35,301 bases of DNA from Dehalococcoidia bacterium. Lineage in GTDB: Bacteria; Chloroflexota; Dehalococcoidia; Lucifugimonadales; Lucifugimonadaceae. Where the stretch lies: contig JASLLE010000023.1 in assembly GCA_030747175.1 (NCBI GenBank), forward strand, positions 1-35,301, read 5' to 3'. Shown here one piece after another: positions 23,665 through 31,756 of this stretch. The number at the start of each line of letters is the position of its first letter. The stretch's first letter is position 1. The translations under genes were made by a program, and so were the position numbers. The notes below the pieces were generated by a model. The model did no database searches. It was not told where the DNA came from and was given only the letters and a program-made list of their open reading frames with translations.

Positions 23665-24948
23665 ATGACGGACGCAATCGAGAGGACAAACCGACGACTT
23701 GAAGCGCGCGATGTCGTGTTCGAGGTTGATGCGGCGCGCCTGCTGGATCGGGTCGATATAGACGCCGGAGTGGGTGAGCTGGTCGGACTGGTAGGGCCAA
23801 ACGGCGCCGGTAAGACCACCCTGCTCCGGGCGGTCGGCGGGCTGCTCAAGACGCGCGAGGGCGCCGTGCTCCTGGATGGCGATGAAGTGCGCCGGATGAA
23901 CACGGGCGACCGGGCGAAATCGATCGCCCATGTCGCCCAGCTCGCTCCGCTGGCCCAGGGGTTTACCGCTCTTGAAGTCGTGATGATGGGCCGCTATCCG
24001 CACATGGGGCGGTTGCAGTCGGAACGCGCGGTCGATCGCGAGGCCGTGAAACGAGCCCTTGATACAGCCGGGGCGGGTGATCTGGCTGACCGAACACTCG
24101 AAACGCTGTCGGGCGGGGAGCGACAGGGCGTGTTCGTGGCACGTGCCCTGGCGCAAGAGCCGAAGCTCCTGCTGCTGGACGAGCCCACCTCGAACCTGGA
24201 CATCAACCACCAGGCGCGCTTCTTTCACATCGTCCGCGGGCTGGTCGATGACGGCATGACCGCCGTGGCGGCGATCCATGACCTGTCGCTTGCGGCGCGT
24301 TTCTGTGATCGGCTCGTGTTGCTCAACGGGGGCGCGGTGGTGTCCGAAGGAACACCGGCAGAAGTATTGACCCCGGAGAACATCGACACTGCGTTTGGCG
24401 TGAGGGCGATTGTTTCCTCCGATCCCGGCAGCGGTGCATTGAACCTGTCGGTCATGGAGCCGGGGTCACCCACTGCTGGCATCGGCGCCGAAATCCGGGT
24501 CCACGTCGTCTGCGGAGGCGGCACCGGCGCGCGCCTGATGTACCGGCTGCGCGAGGACGGGTACACGGTGACGGCCGGGACGCTGGGTAACGGCGATACC
24601 GATCGCGCCGCAGCGGATTCACTTGGCATCCCGTACGTGCCGGTGCCGGCGTTCGGGGATGTCGACGATACCGCGCACGAAGCACACCTGGACTTGATCC
24701 GGGAATGTGATGTCGCCGTGCTGAGCGGAGTGGCCTTCGGCACGGGCAACGTCCGCTCGCTCGAGGCGCTTGCGGAAGCGCCGCGGATCGCTCTCGCAAC
24801 CCTGGAACCGATTTCAGGCCGCGATTTCACCGGCGGAGAGGCGGCGGCACTGTTTGAACGCCTCTCGCCCGTCGCCGCATGGTCCGAACTTGAAGCGCTT
24901 GTCGCCGGTCTTCCAGGCCTGGCTGATCGCGCAACGGAGGATCGCTGA
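23665..24948 (+). CDS. btuD: Cobalamin ABC transporter ATPase with extra C-terminal domain
   Basis: Residues 1-255 are an ABC ATPase: Walker A GPNGAGKTT (44-52), Q-loop near QLAPLAQG, signature LSGGERQ (148-154), Walker B LLLLDEPTSNLD (168-179) and the H-loop IHD (204-206). It powers the BtuC-BtuF importer. An unusual C-terminal domain of about 150 residues starts at RVHVVCGGGTGARLMYRLRE (around 278) and continues GYTVTAGTLGNGDTDR, IPYVPVPAFGDVDD and LEALAEAPRIALATLEP. It looks like a small Rossmann-type domain. From memory, similar tails occur on some haloarchaeal B12 ATPases. It follows btuF by 12 bp, and its TGA overlaps the cobO ATG. Confidence 0.9.
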   Translation: MTDAIERTNRRLEARDVVFEVDAARLLDRVDIDAGVGELVGLVGPNGAGKTTLLRAVGGLLKTREGAVLLDGDEVRRMNTGDRAKSIAHVAQLAPLAQGFTALEVVMMGRYPHMGRLQSERAVDREAVKRALDTAGAGDLADRTLETLSGGERQGVFVARALAQEPKLLLLDEPTSNLDINHQARFFHIVRGLVDDGMTAVAAIHDLSLAARFCDRLVLLNGGAVVSEGTPAEVLTPENIDTAFGVRAIVSSDPGSGALNLSVMEPGSPTAGIGAEIRVHVVCGGGTGARLMYRLREDGYTVTAGTLGNGDTDRAAADSLGIPYVPVPAFGDVDDTAHEAHLDLIRECDVAVLSGVAFGTGNVRSLEALAEAPRIALATLEPISGRDFTGGEAAALFERLSPVAAWSELEALVAGLPGLADRATEDR

Positions 24949-25484
24949 TGGCTGAATCACGGTCCGCGAAGGGGCTGCTAATCATCCATACGGGTGACGG
25001 CAAAGGTAAGACGACGGCCGCTCTCGGGTTGATGGTGCGGGCCTGGGGCCACGGCATGACCGTCAAAATGTTCCAGTTTCTGAAGCACACCGGTGCACGA
25101 TTCGGCGAACATCGCGCGGCCGAGAAGTTTGGCATCTCGATCGAATCACGCGGCGACGGATTCACCTGGCTCTCAAAAGACATGGATGAGACCACGGCGA
25201 TAGCGGTCGATCAGTGGGCGCGCTGCAAGGCGGCGATCAAGGCCGGCGATACGGATTTAATCGTCGTGGACGAGGCCACTTATCCCGTCACCTACGGCTG
25301 GCTGGACCCCGACGACGTGGTGGCGACCATCGCCGATCGACCTCCTCACGTCCATGTCGTGGTCACAGGCCGGGACGCCCACGAGAAGCTGGTGGAAATA
25401 GCGGACGTGGTGACCGAGATGCAGGACGTGAAACACCCGTATAGAGACCAGGGCATCAAGGCACAGCCGGGACTGGATTTCTAA
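24948..25484 (+). CDS. cobO: Cob(I)yrinic acid a,c-diamide adenosyltransferase (CobO/BtuR)
   Basis: This 178-aa enzyme adds the adenosyl group from ATP to the reduced corrinoid, in salvage or synthesis. The P-loop IHTGDGKGKTTAALGL (GDGKGKTT at 16-23), the VKMFQFLK segment, and LIVVDEATYPVTYGWLD are all intact, and the protein ends VKHPYRDQGIKAQPGLDF as this family does. The ATG overlaps the TGA of btuD (TGATG). A second, degenerate copy follows 2 bp after its stop. Together with the importer it would turn imported corrinoids into the adenosylated form used by cobT, cobS and cobU. Confidence 0.93.
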   Translation: MAESRSAKGLLIIHTGDGKGKTTAALGLMVRAWGHGMTVKMFQFLKHTGARFGEHRAAEKFGISIESRGDGFTWLSKDMDETTAIAVDQWARCKAAIKAGDTDLIVVDEATYPVTYGWLDPDDVVATIADRPPHVHVVVTGRDAHEKLVEIADVVTEMQDVKHPYRDQGIKAQPGLDF

Positions 25485-25486
25485 CG

Positions 25487-26041
25487 ATGACCGACGAATT
25501 TCCACGAAGCGATCCGGCAGTCACACCCGAAAGCCCGCAACAAACAGCGCCATCCCGAAAAGGGATGGTCGTCGTATATCACGGCGATGGAGCCGGGAAG
25601 GAAACCGCTGGTCTCGGCGTGCTCTTTCGGGCCCACGGAAGGGGACTGCCGGTGCGACACGTCAGGTTCAGTGACACACCCGCTGGTGAACCAACAGGAG
25701 ACGACCTGGCGCTCCAAACACTGGGCATCCCGTCGGACGTGACAGGCGAGCCGGGCGCAAGCGGCGCCGAACCTTTGTGGAATTACGCCGCACACCATAT
25801 GAGCGCTATGAACGAGGGTGTGATCGTTCTTGAACGACTTCTCGATGCCGTTGCGAAAGGCTGGCTGTCGGCCCGGAACGTAGCCGACACGTTCGCGCAC
25901 AAGCAACCGTTGCTCCATGTCATTGTCACCGGCCGGAACGCGCCGCCCGAAATCATTGAAATAGCGGATCTCGTCAGCAACATTCATGCCGTCAAACAGC
26001 GGGCCGGAGACGGTCCGGCAATCGCCGGGATCGACTATTGA
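25487..26041 (+). CDS. Degenerate CobO-family paralogue
   Basis: This 184-aa protein is recognisably built on the CobO pattern (MVVVYHGDGAGKETAGLGVL, HVIVTGRNAPPEIIEIADLV, closing GDGPAIAGIDY). Active-site text has changed: the P-loop is GDGAGKET rather than GDGKGKTT, and the VDEATYP acidic segment is missing (there is VIVLERLLDAVAKGW). The first ~24 residues are a polar extension. It starts 2 bp after cobO and is followed by an overlapping cobT start, so it is kept in the operon. A catalytically weak partner subunit or a corrinoid-binding protein is possible; the function is not known. Confidence 0.8.
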   Translation: MTDEFPRSDPAVTPESPQQTAPSRKGMVVVYHGDGAGKETAGLGVLFRAHGRGLPVRHVRFSDTPAGEPTGDDLALQTLGIPSDVTGEPGASGAEPLWNYAAHHMSAMNEGVIVLERLLDAVAKGWLSARNVADTFAHKQPLLHVIVTGRNAPPEIIEIADLVSNIHAVKQRAGDGPAIAGIDY

Positions 26042-27135
26042 GCCGGAGCGTGGGATTGAGTTCAGAACTACGAGAATTGATCGAGGGGATCGACCCGCCT
26101 GATCCCGCGGTCGTCAAACGGGCCGGTATACGGCAGGCCCGGCTCACGAAACCGCCGGGTAGTTTGGGCCGGCTCGAGGAGATATCGGTCCGGCTTGCCG
26201 GGATCTTTGGCAGCACCCGGCCTGTGGTGAAAGGACGGTCGCTGGTGATCGCAGCGGGCGATCACGGTGTCGTTGCGCAGGGTGTAACCGCATACCCACA
26301 GGAAATAACCGGACAGATGGTCCTGAACTTCCTCGCCGGGGGGGCAGCCGTAACGGCGATGACCCGCTCTCTCGGCGTGGACGTAACCGTGGTGGACGCC
26401 GGAGTGAAGTCGGGGTTGCCGGAACACCCCGGCTTGATCTCGCTGCGCATCGGCGCGGGGACCGCCGACATATCCATGGGTCCCGCAATGAGCCGTGAAC
26501 AGGCGGAACGCTGCGTGCTTGAGGGGGCGCGCATCGGAGCGAACGTCGCTGGTTCCGGGTCGGGCCTAGTGGCGACCGGCGACATGGGCATCGGCAATAC
26601 CACACCGTCGAGCGCAATTACGGCGGCCATCACCGGGATGCCTCCGGAGGTCACAACGGGCCGTGGCACCGGTCGCAACGCACACGAGTTGAAACACAAG
26701 ACCGAGGTCGTGGCCCGCGCCCTCGCTGTCAACGATCCTGACACGGAAGATCCCATCGATGTCCTGGGCAAGGTTGGCGGCTTCGAGATCGGAGTGCTGT
26801 CGGGCGTGATGCTCGGGGCGGCCTCGCGCGGGAGCGCCGTCGTGATAGATGGCTTCATCTCCGGCGCCGCGGCCCTGATCGCAACCGGGCTCTGCCCGGC
26901 GTCAGGCGATTACCTTTTTGCCGGGCATCGCTCAGCGGAGGCCGGCCACTCCATCGTGCTCGACCACCTCGGGTTGGAGCCGATTCTCGATCTCGATATG
27001 CGGCTCGGCGAGGGCACCGGAGCTGTCCTGGCGATGTCTATCGTGGAAGCAGCCGCGGCCTGCCTTGCGGAGATGGCTACGTTTGATGAAGCGGGCGTGT
27101 CGGACGCCGAGCCAGAAAAGATTCACGGCAAGTGA
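26038..27135 (+). CDS. cobT: Nicotinate-nucleotide-dimethylbenzimidazole phosphoribosyltransferase
   Basis: CobT makes the alpha-ribazole phosphate of the lower ligand. The protein (up to 365 aa, usual about 350) has LTKPPGSLGRLEEISVRLAG, the binding loop VIAAGDHGVVAQGVTAYPQE, GDMGIGNTTPSSAI, GRGTGRN and the C-terminal HRSAEAGHSIVLDHLGLEP with the catalytic Glu in MRLGEGTGA. Starts: TTG 26038 overlaps the previous stop (TTGA), while TTG 26056 has GGAG 7 nt upstream; both give the same domain. cobS overlaps its end by 4 bp (GTGA). No synthesis genes for dimethylbenzimidazole are in the window. Confidence 0.93.
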   Translation: MSRSVGLSSELRELIEGIDPPDPAVVKRAGIRQARLTKPPGSLGRLEEISVRLAGIFGSTRPVVKGRSLVIAAGDHGVVAQGVTAYPQEITGQMVLNFLAGGAAVTAMTRSLGVDVTVVDAGVKSGLPEHPGLISLRIGAGTADISMGPAMSREQAERCVLEGARIGANVAGSGSGLVATGDMGIGNTTPSSAITAAITGMPPEVTTGRGTGRNAHELKHKTEVVARALAVNDPDTEDPIDVLGKVGGFEIGVLSGVMLGAASRGSAVVIDGFISGAAALIATGLCPASGDYLFAGHRSAEAGHSIVLDHLGLEPILDLDMRLGEGTGAVLAMSIVEAAAACLAEMATFDEAGVSDAEPEKIHGK

Positions 27136-27920
27136 ACGCCGTCCGCGCCTCTTTCGGCTTCCTGACCATCCTTCCAGTTGCCCCGCGCTCCGGCGCCGGA
27201 CTGGGGTCGGCGCGCGCCTACTTTCCGCTGGTTGGACTGGCGTTGGGTGGGTTGCTGGCCGGGTTCGACCGGCTCGTGCTGGATACGCTCGGCACGGAAT
27301 TGACCGCTGCATTGCTCGTAGTCGGACTGCTGGCGGTGACGCGGATGCTCCACATCGACGGGCTCATGGACTCGTGCGACGCGTTGCTCGGCGGGTACAC
27401 CCGTGAACGCCGGTTGGAGATCCTGAAAGACCCGCGTGTCGGCGCGTTCGGGGCGATCGGCGGGGTCAGCTTGCTGTTCTTGAAGTGGGCGGCGCTGGTC
27501 ACTCTCACCGGACCGGTGCGGCTGCCGATGATCGTGCTGTTTCCACTGCTCGGCAGATGGTCCGTGGTGGCGGTCATGCAGACGTTTTCGTACGGCCCGT
27601 CCCGCGAGGGCGAGAGTGGATCCGGCATCGGTTCATCCTTTGTGGAGAATCGAAGCATCTGGCTTCTTTTGGTCGCTGCCGTGATAGCGCTAACGCCATC
27701 AGTACTTGTCGCCGGGTTTATGGGCGTTTTGCTTCTGGGGATCGTCACCGTGGTCGCTGTGCTGCTCGGTGCGTGGATGGCGAGATTGCTGGGCGGGCTC
27801 ACGGGCGACGGCTACGGGGCCGTAGTGGAGGTTGCCGAGGTCGTAGCGCTAATCGCGGGCGTGGCGCTGTTCAAGCACTGGCCGGGGTTGCTCGATGGCC
27901 GTATCGAGTTCCCTCTCTGA
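27132..27920 (+). CDS. cobS: Adenosylcobinamide-GDP ribazoletransferase (cobalamin synthase)
   Basis: This 262-aa inner-membrane enzyme joins AdoCbi-GDP and alpha-ribazole in the last step of cobalamin assembly. It starts FGFLTILPV, as this family does, and has the metal-binding motif RMLHIDGLMDSCDALLGGY (HIDGLMD at 74-80, where many relatives have HLDGLADTADGL) and RERRLEILKDPRVGAFG. Several hydrophobic segments follow, then LGGLTGDGYGAVVEVAEVV near the end. The GTG at 27132 overlaps the cobT stop. The expected length and all core motifs support a working enzyme. Confidence 0.93.
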   Translation: MNAVRASFGFLTILPVAPRSGAGLGSARAYFPLVGLALGGLLAGFDRLVLDTLGTELTAALLVVGLLAVTRMLHIDGLMDSCDALLGGYTRERRLEILKDPRVGAFGAIGGVSLLFLKWAALVTLTGPVRLPMIVLFPLLGRWSVVAVMQTFSYGPSREGESGSGIGSSFVENRSIWLLLVAAVIALTPSVLVAGFMGVLLLGIVTVVAVLLGAWMARLLGGLTGDGYGAVVEVAEVVALIAGVALFKHWPGLLDGRIEFPL

Positions 27921-27933
27921 TGGCGCAACTGGC

Positions 27934-29514
27934 ATGAGCGAACTCGCAAAGACGATCATGGTGCAGGGCACCGGCTCACACGTCGGCAAGTCCGTGCTCA
28001 CTGCGGCGCTCTGTCGCGTCTTCGCCCGCGCCGGGTACAAGACGGCCCCGTTCAAGGCCCAGAACATGGCCCTCAACTCGTTCGCCACCCCGGACGGCGG
28101 TGAGATCGGCCGATCCACCGCCGTGCAGGCCGAGGCAGCGGGCGTCGAGCCGACCGTCGATATGAACCCGGTGCTGCTCAAGCCGGAGACCGAGCGCTCG
28201 TCGCAGGTCGTCGTGCTGGGCCGGCCGGACGGACATGCCGACTCAAAAGGTTATTTCGGCCGAACCGGAAAATTATGGCCGATCGTGACGGGAGCGCTGG
28301 ACCGGCTTCGCTCCGAGTACGACGTGGTTGTGATCGAGGGCGCCGGAAGCCCCGCCGAGATCAACCTCCGGGAGCGCGAGATCGTGAACATGGCGGTGGC
28401 GTTGTATGCGCGTTCGCCGGTACTGTTGATCGCAGATATCGACCGCGGAGGCGTCTTTGCCTCGCTGGCCGGGACGCTTCTACTTTTAGAACCCGAAGAG
28501 GCGGAGTTGATAGAGGCTTTTGTCATCAACAAGTTCCGTGGCGACCAGGCGATCCTCGACCCGGGACTGGTGATGCTGGAGGAGCGTACCGGCGTTCCCA
28601 CGGCCGGGGTCCTGCCCTACTACACCGATATCCACATCCCGGAAGAGGACGCCCTGTACCTGGACACCCCGGCCGGGTATGACGCCGGCGGTGCGATGCT
28701 GGATATCGCCATAGTCCGACTTCCACACATCGCCAACTTTGACGATTTCGACCCGCTGCGCCGGGAGCCGTCAGTCTCGCTGCGATATGTGACCGGACCC
28801 GCAGGGCTGGATTCCGCCGATCTAATCGTCATTCCGGGAACCAAGACAACCGCGTCAGACCTGGCGTGGCTCAAAGAGAGTGGACTGGGTGACGCTATCG
28901 TGCGGTTCCGCAAGGATGGAAAGGCGGTCATCGGCATATGCGGCGGATACCAGATGCTCGGGGAGCGGATCTCCGACCCTGATGGTCATGAGTCCAGTGA
29001 GGCGGAGGCGCGCGGACTGGGGCTTCTTCCGGTGAGCACCGAGTTCAGCCCGGACAAATCGACCGAGCAGGTACGGGGCGTCGTGACGGCGGATCGCGGT
29101 CTGCTGTCGGGAGCCGCAGGCATGCCCGTCAATGGGTACGAGATCCACATGGGCCACACCCGGGTGGCCCCGGGGCAAGAGGTTATCGAGTTCAGCGAGA
29201 GATCACGCAAGCCCGCTGTAGGATTCGACGGCTGCCTTGATGAGGACGGCCTGACGCTCGGCACCTATATGCACGGGCTGTTCCACAACGATGAGCTTCG
29301 GCGGTCGATGCTCAGCCACCTGGCGTCACGGCGGGGGATTGAGCTGGAGGCAGATCGCTTCGCCAACAGCCTTGATACGGAGTTCGACCGGCTGGCCGAT
29401 TTCGTAACCGAGCACCTGGACATGAAACTTCTGTTCGACATCGTTGGTTTGCCACTGTCCCCCTCTCCCGATGGGAAGGGACCGGGAGCCTGTCCTGAGG
29501 CTCTCGAGGCATGA
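27934..29514 (+). CDS. cobQ: Adenosylcobyric acid synthase (glutamine-hydrolysing)
   Basis: CobQ amidates the corrin ring at four side chains. It has the DTBS-like start AKTIMVQGTGSHVGKS, FKAQNMALNSFATPDGGEIG, and VVVIEGAGSPAEINLRER, followed by NKFRGD. Its glutaminase part carries the Cys nucleophile in VIGICGGYQMLG and the His in GTYMHGLFHND. I start at ATG 27934, 13 bp after the cobS stop, because the conserved text begins there; the frame is open to an ATG at 27895 inside cobS. Its last ~18 residues (from SPSPDGKG) are encoded by a REP-like palindrome that has moved into the 3' end, so the natural C-terminus has been replaced or extended. Confidence 0.92.
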   Translation: MSELAKTIMVQGTGSHVGKSVLTAALCRVFARAGYKTAPFKAQNMALNSFATPDGGEIGRSTAVQAEAAGVEPTVDMNPVLLKPETERSSQVVVLGRPDGHADSKGYFGRTGKLWPIVTGALDRLRSEYDVVVIEGAGSPAEINLREREIVNMAVALYARSPVLLIADIDRGGVFASLAGTLLLLEPEEAELIEAFVINKFRGDQAILDPGLVMLEERTGVPTAGVLPYYTDIHIPEEDALYLDTPAGYDAGGAMLDIAIVRLPHIANFDDFDPLRREPSVSLRYVTGPAGLDSADLIVIPGTKTTASDLAWLKESGLGDAIVRFRKDGKAVIGICGGYQMLGERISDPDGHESSEAEARGLGLLPVSTEFSPDKSTEQVRGVVTADRGLLSGAAGMPVNGYEIHMGHTRVAPGQEVIEFSERSRKPAVGFDGCLDEDGLTLGTYMHGLFHNDELRRSMLSHLASRRGIELEADRFANSLDTEFDRLADFVTEHLDMKLLFDIVGLPLSPSPDGKGPGACPEALEA

Positions 29515-29520
29515 GGGAGG
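29459..29520. repeat. REP-like element overlapping the cobQ 3' end
   Basis: CCCTCTCCC (29461-29469) with GGGAAGGGA forms an imperfect stem. Then come GGGAGCCTGTCCTGAGG and GGCATGAGGG blocks of the kind seen in dispersed genomic repeats. It covers the last ~18 codons of cobQ and its stop. Confidence 0.65.
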
Positions 29521-29580
29521 TCTGAGGTCATCGCGTCACGAGTATTTCTTGTTGAACGGCGTGCCGGTGAAGGTCCCTCG

Positions 29581-29660
29581 TCCTTCCGGAATCGGAAGGA
29601 TCGGGATGACCGATGTTTTGTCCCCTCTCCCGGTGGGAGAGGGTTGGGGTGAGGGAGAAG
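29581..29660. repeat. REP-like palindrome between cobQ and cobU
   Basis: CCTTCCG/CGGAAGG forms a first hairpin at about 29582-29599. CCCTCTCCC (29623-29631), loop GGT, GGGAGAGGG (29635-29643) forms a perfect 9-bp second hairpin. GTTGGGGTGAGGGAGAAGG follows, whose end GGAGAAGG is the cobU ribosome site. Confidence 0.8.
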
Positions 29661-29667
29661 GTCGCCC

Positions 29668-30243
29668 GTGCATGACGCCCGTAAATCCCTGACGCTCATC
29701 ATCGGCGGAGCGCGCTCCGGCAAAAGCTCGCTGGCGGAGCAGATGGCGTCCGGACACGAAAACGTGCTGTTCGTCGCAACGGCCGAGGCCAGCGACGAAG
29801 ACATGGCCGCTCGCATCGCCGCCCACCAGGCAGCGCGCCCGGATGAATGGGACACGCTTGAGGAGCCGCACGATCCCGCCGCCGCGCTTGTCGCTGTTCA
29901 CACGAGCGGTGACAGGTACGACGTGATCGTCATCGATTGCCTGACCGTCTGGGCCGCCAACCTGATGCTCGCGGACGGTCCCGCGCCGCCAGATTACGAC
30001 GCCGAAACCGCGACCCTGATAGACGTCTACGAGAGCGGCGACACGAGCTGGATCGTGGTCACGAACGAGGTCGGCATGGGCGTCGTCCCGCCCAGCGAAT
30101 CAGGCCGTGACTTTCGTGATGCGCTGGGTCGCGTCAACGGGGTGTTTGCCCGGCGAGCGGACCGCGTGATCTCCATGACCGCCGGACTGGCGTTGGACCT
30201 CAAAGAGCTTGGAGCGCGTCCCTGGAACGAGTTCGCCCCCTAG
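29668..30243 (+). CDS. cobU: Adenosylcobinamide kinase/adenosylcobinamide-phosphate guanylyltransferase
   Basis: This 191-aa bifunctional enzyme phosphorylates adenosylcobinamide and then attaches GMP. It has the P-loop LIIGGARSGKSSLAEQ (GGARSGKS at 13-20), the IAAHQAARPDEWDTLEEP segment with the guanylylated His, IVIDCLTVWAANLM, and the family mark VVTNEVGMGVVP. The GTG at 29668 has GGAGAAGG 6 nt upstream, provided by the edge of a REP-like element. Its end overlaps the end of the convergent NHL-protein gene by 4 bp, with no terminator between. It completes the salvage route of cobinamide import, adenosylation, GDP activation, then CobT and CobS joining. Confidence 0.93.
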   Translation: MHDARKSLTLIIGGARSGKSSLAEQMASGHENVLFVATAEASDEDMAARIAAHQAARPDEWDTLEEPHDPAAALVAVHTSGDRYDVIVIDCLTVWAANLMLADGPAPPDYDAETATLIDVYESGDTSWIVVTNEVGMGVVPPSESGRDFRDALGRVNGVFARRADRVISMTAGLALDLKELGARPWNEFAP

Positions 30244-31292
30244 CCGTACGGGCTGTTGATCGGCGCCCCGCCTCCCGGACCGTCATTTCGGAGTCCTTTG
30301 ACGTACTGCTCGAGCGTCCGCCCCGAGAAGCCCTGCCCGGCCGCGCCATCAGCATCGGCCCGTCGCCATTTCCGCAGGCTGATCACCTCTCGCGCTGGTT
30401 CCAGCCGCGAGCCGAGACCGTTGTACGAAACCTCCGCGACGTAAATAGACCCCTCGGAATCGACCGCCATCGCGTGCGGTGATATGAACTGGTCTGGCGC
30501 CTGCCCGGACATTTCGTTGCCGATGCTCACCAGCTCGTTCAAGTCCCGATCCAGCACGGCAACGCGCTTGCCGAGTCGGGCCACACCCTCCATCACGGCC
30601 GGCGGGCGGCCTTCTGCCACGTATATGTTGGTGTCATCGCCCGTCCCGGCGAACAGCGCCTGCGGTTTGTGGACGCGCTTCTCCAACAAGAACTCGCCGT
30701 CCACAGTGAACATCTGTAACCGGTAGTTCTCGCGATCCGCCACCAGCACGCGGTCGTCGCCGACCATGCAGATGTTGTGCGGCAGCGCGAACTGCCCGGG
30801 GCCACTACCCGACTCGCCCCACGACTTGACGTGCTTCCCGGACGCGTCGAACCGGTGGACTGACGAGTTGCGGTACCCGTCGGAGACAAACCAGTCGCCA
30901 TTGATCGGGTCGATAGCGACGTGGGTCGGGCTGTTGAACGGCTCGCCGGTATGGCGGGGCTTATCGACCCCGCGGTCACCCAGCGTCATCAGCACTTCGC
31001 CATCCGAGGTGCGCTTCTGCACGAAATTGGCGTCGTCGGCCAGGTACATGTTGTCTTCGGCATCAAACGAAACCCCGTGTGGCCTGTCGAACTCACCGGC
31101 GCCCCAGGCGTCGAGGAAGTTGCCTTCCTTATCGAAAACAATCATCGGCCACTGCCCGCGGTTGAAAACGTAGACGCGGTCCCGGGAGTCCACACCTACT
31201 GATGTCGCCTCGTGCAGGAAAAGGCCGTGAGGCACGGCGGGCCAGCCGACTACGGGTTCATATCGCGTTCCCGGTATGGCTGGTTTCACCAT
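30240..31292 (-). CDS. NHL-repeat beta-propeller protein
   Basis: This 350-aa protein consists of about six NHL-type repeats, each with a hydrophobic strand and a D-x-x-x-N/D motif: ATSVGVDSRDRVYVFNRG, RPHGVSFDAEDNMYLADD, SPTHVAIDPINGDWFVSDG, LPHNICMVGDDRVLVADRE, and SPHAMAVDSEGSIYVAEV. The repeat text resembles the lyase domain of peptidyl-glycine amidating enzymes, but many NHL proteins only bind partners. No signal peptide is seen. The ATG at 31292 has AGGAG 8 nt upstream. The substrate or partner is unknown; the last ~45 residues after SYNGLGS form a non-repeat tail. Confidence 0.85.
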   Translation of the reverse strand: MVKPAIPGTRYEPVVGWPAVPHGLFLHEATSVGVDSRDRVYVFNRGQWPMIVFDKEGNFLDAWGAGEFDRPHGVSFDAEDNMYLADDANFVQKRTSDGEVLMTLGDRGVDKPRHTGEPFNSPTHVAIDPINGDWFVSDGYRNSSVHRFDASGKHVKSWGESGSGPGQFALPHNICMVGDDRVLVADRENYRLQMFTVDGEFLLEKRVHKPQALFAGTGDDTNIYVAEGRPPAVMEGVARLGKRVAVLDRDLNELVSIGNEMSGQAPDQFISPHAMAVDSEGSIYVAEVSYNGLGSRLEPAREVISLRKWRRADADGAAGQGFSGRTLEQYVKGLRNDGPGGGAPINSPYG

Positions 31293-31469
31293 ATGAATTC
31301 TCCTGTCGGGCTCGGGTAACCGAGGGCTACGATCAAGTTGGAATTATTCGGAGCGCGAGGTTTCACTCATTGAAAAATGTTTATTCCCACAACGAAGGGT
31401 TCAAGCGCAGGACTTAATGTTGTCCATGGAGACCCAACTTTCCCAGCGGCAGTGGCTGTGGAGGCCCGA

Positions 31470-31709
31470 ATGGCAGACTCCAGATTTGCGATCCTGAGCG
31501 TACTTCGAAACTTCGACGAAATGGGCCGCCCCGGCCCGCCGACACCGCAACTCGCCGCGCTGTCGCGTCAACGGATGAAACTGGCGCAGACGACAATTGG
31601 CGAACTGGCGACATCCGGCGACATCAAGTCAGCCGGTGGCGACAGCTACGAGATCACCGATCGCGGAAGGACCGCGCTCGCCCGAGCCGAGCGCGACGGC
31701 CTCATTTAG
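31470..31709 (+). CDS. Small winged-helix-like protein, 79 aa
   Basis: From the ATG at 31470 the protein reads MADSRFAILSVLRNFDEMGR, LAALSRQRMKLAQTTIGELATSG and DSYEITDRGRTALARAERDGL. This is the helix-helix-wing pattern of a short winged-helix DNA-binding domain of MarR/PadR type. The frame is open back to 31377, but GGAGG sits 5 nt before the internal ATG and favours 31470. It stands alone between two minus-strand genes, so it could regulate one of them; that is inference. Confidence 0.6.
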   Translation: MADSRFAILSVLRNFDEMGRPGPPTPQLAALSRQRMKLAQTTIGELATSGDIKSAGGDSYEITDRGRTALARAERDGLI

Positions 31710-31756
31710 ATAACGGTTCCCGGGAACTCGATTCCGGTGTTCCGGTAGATCCCGCC

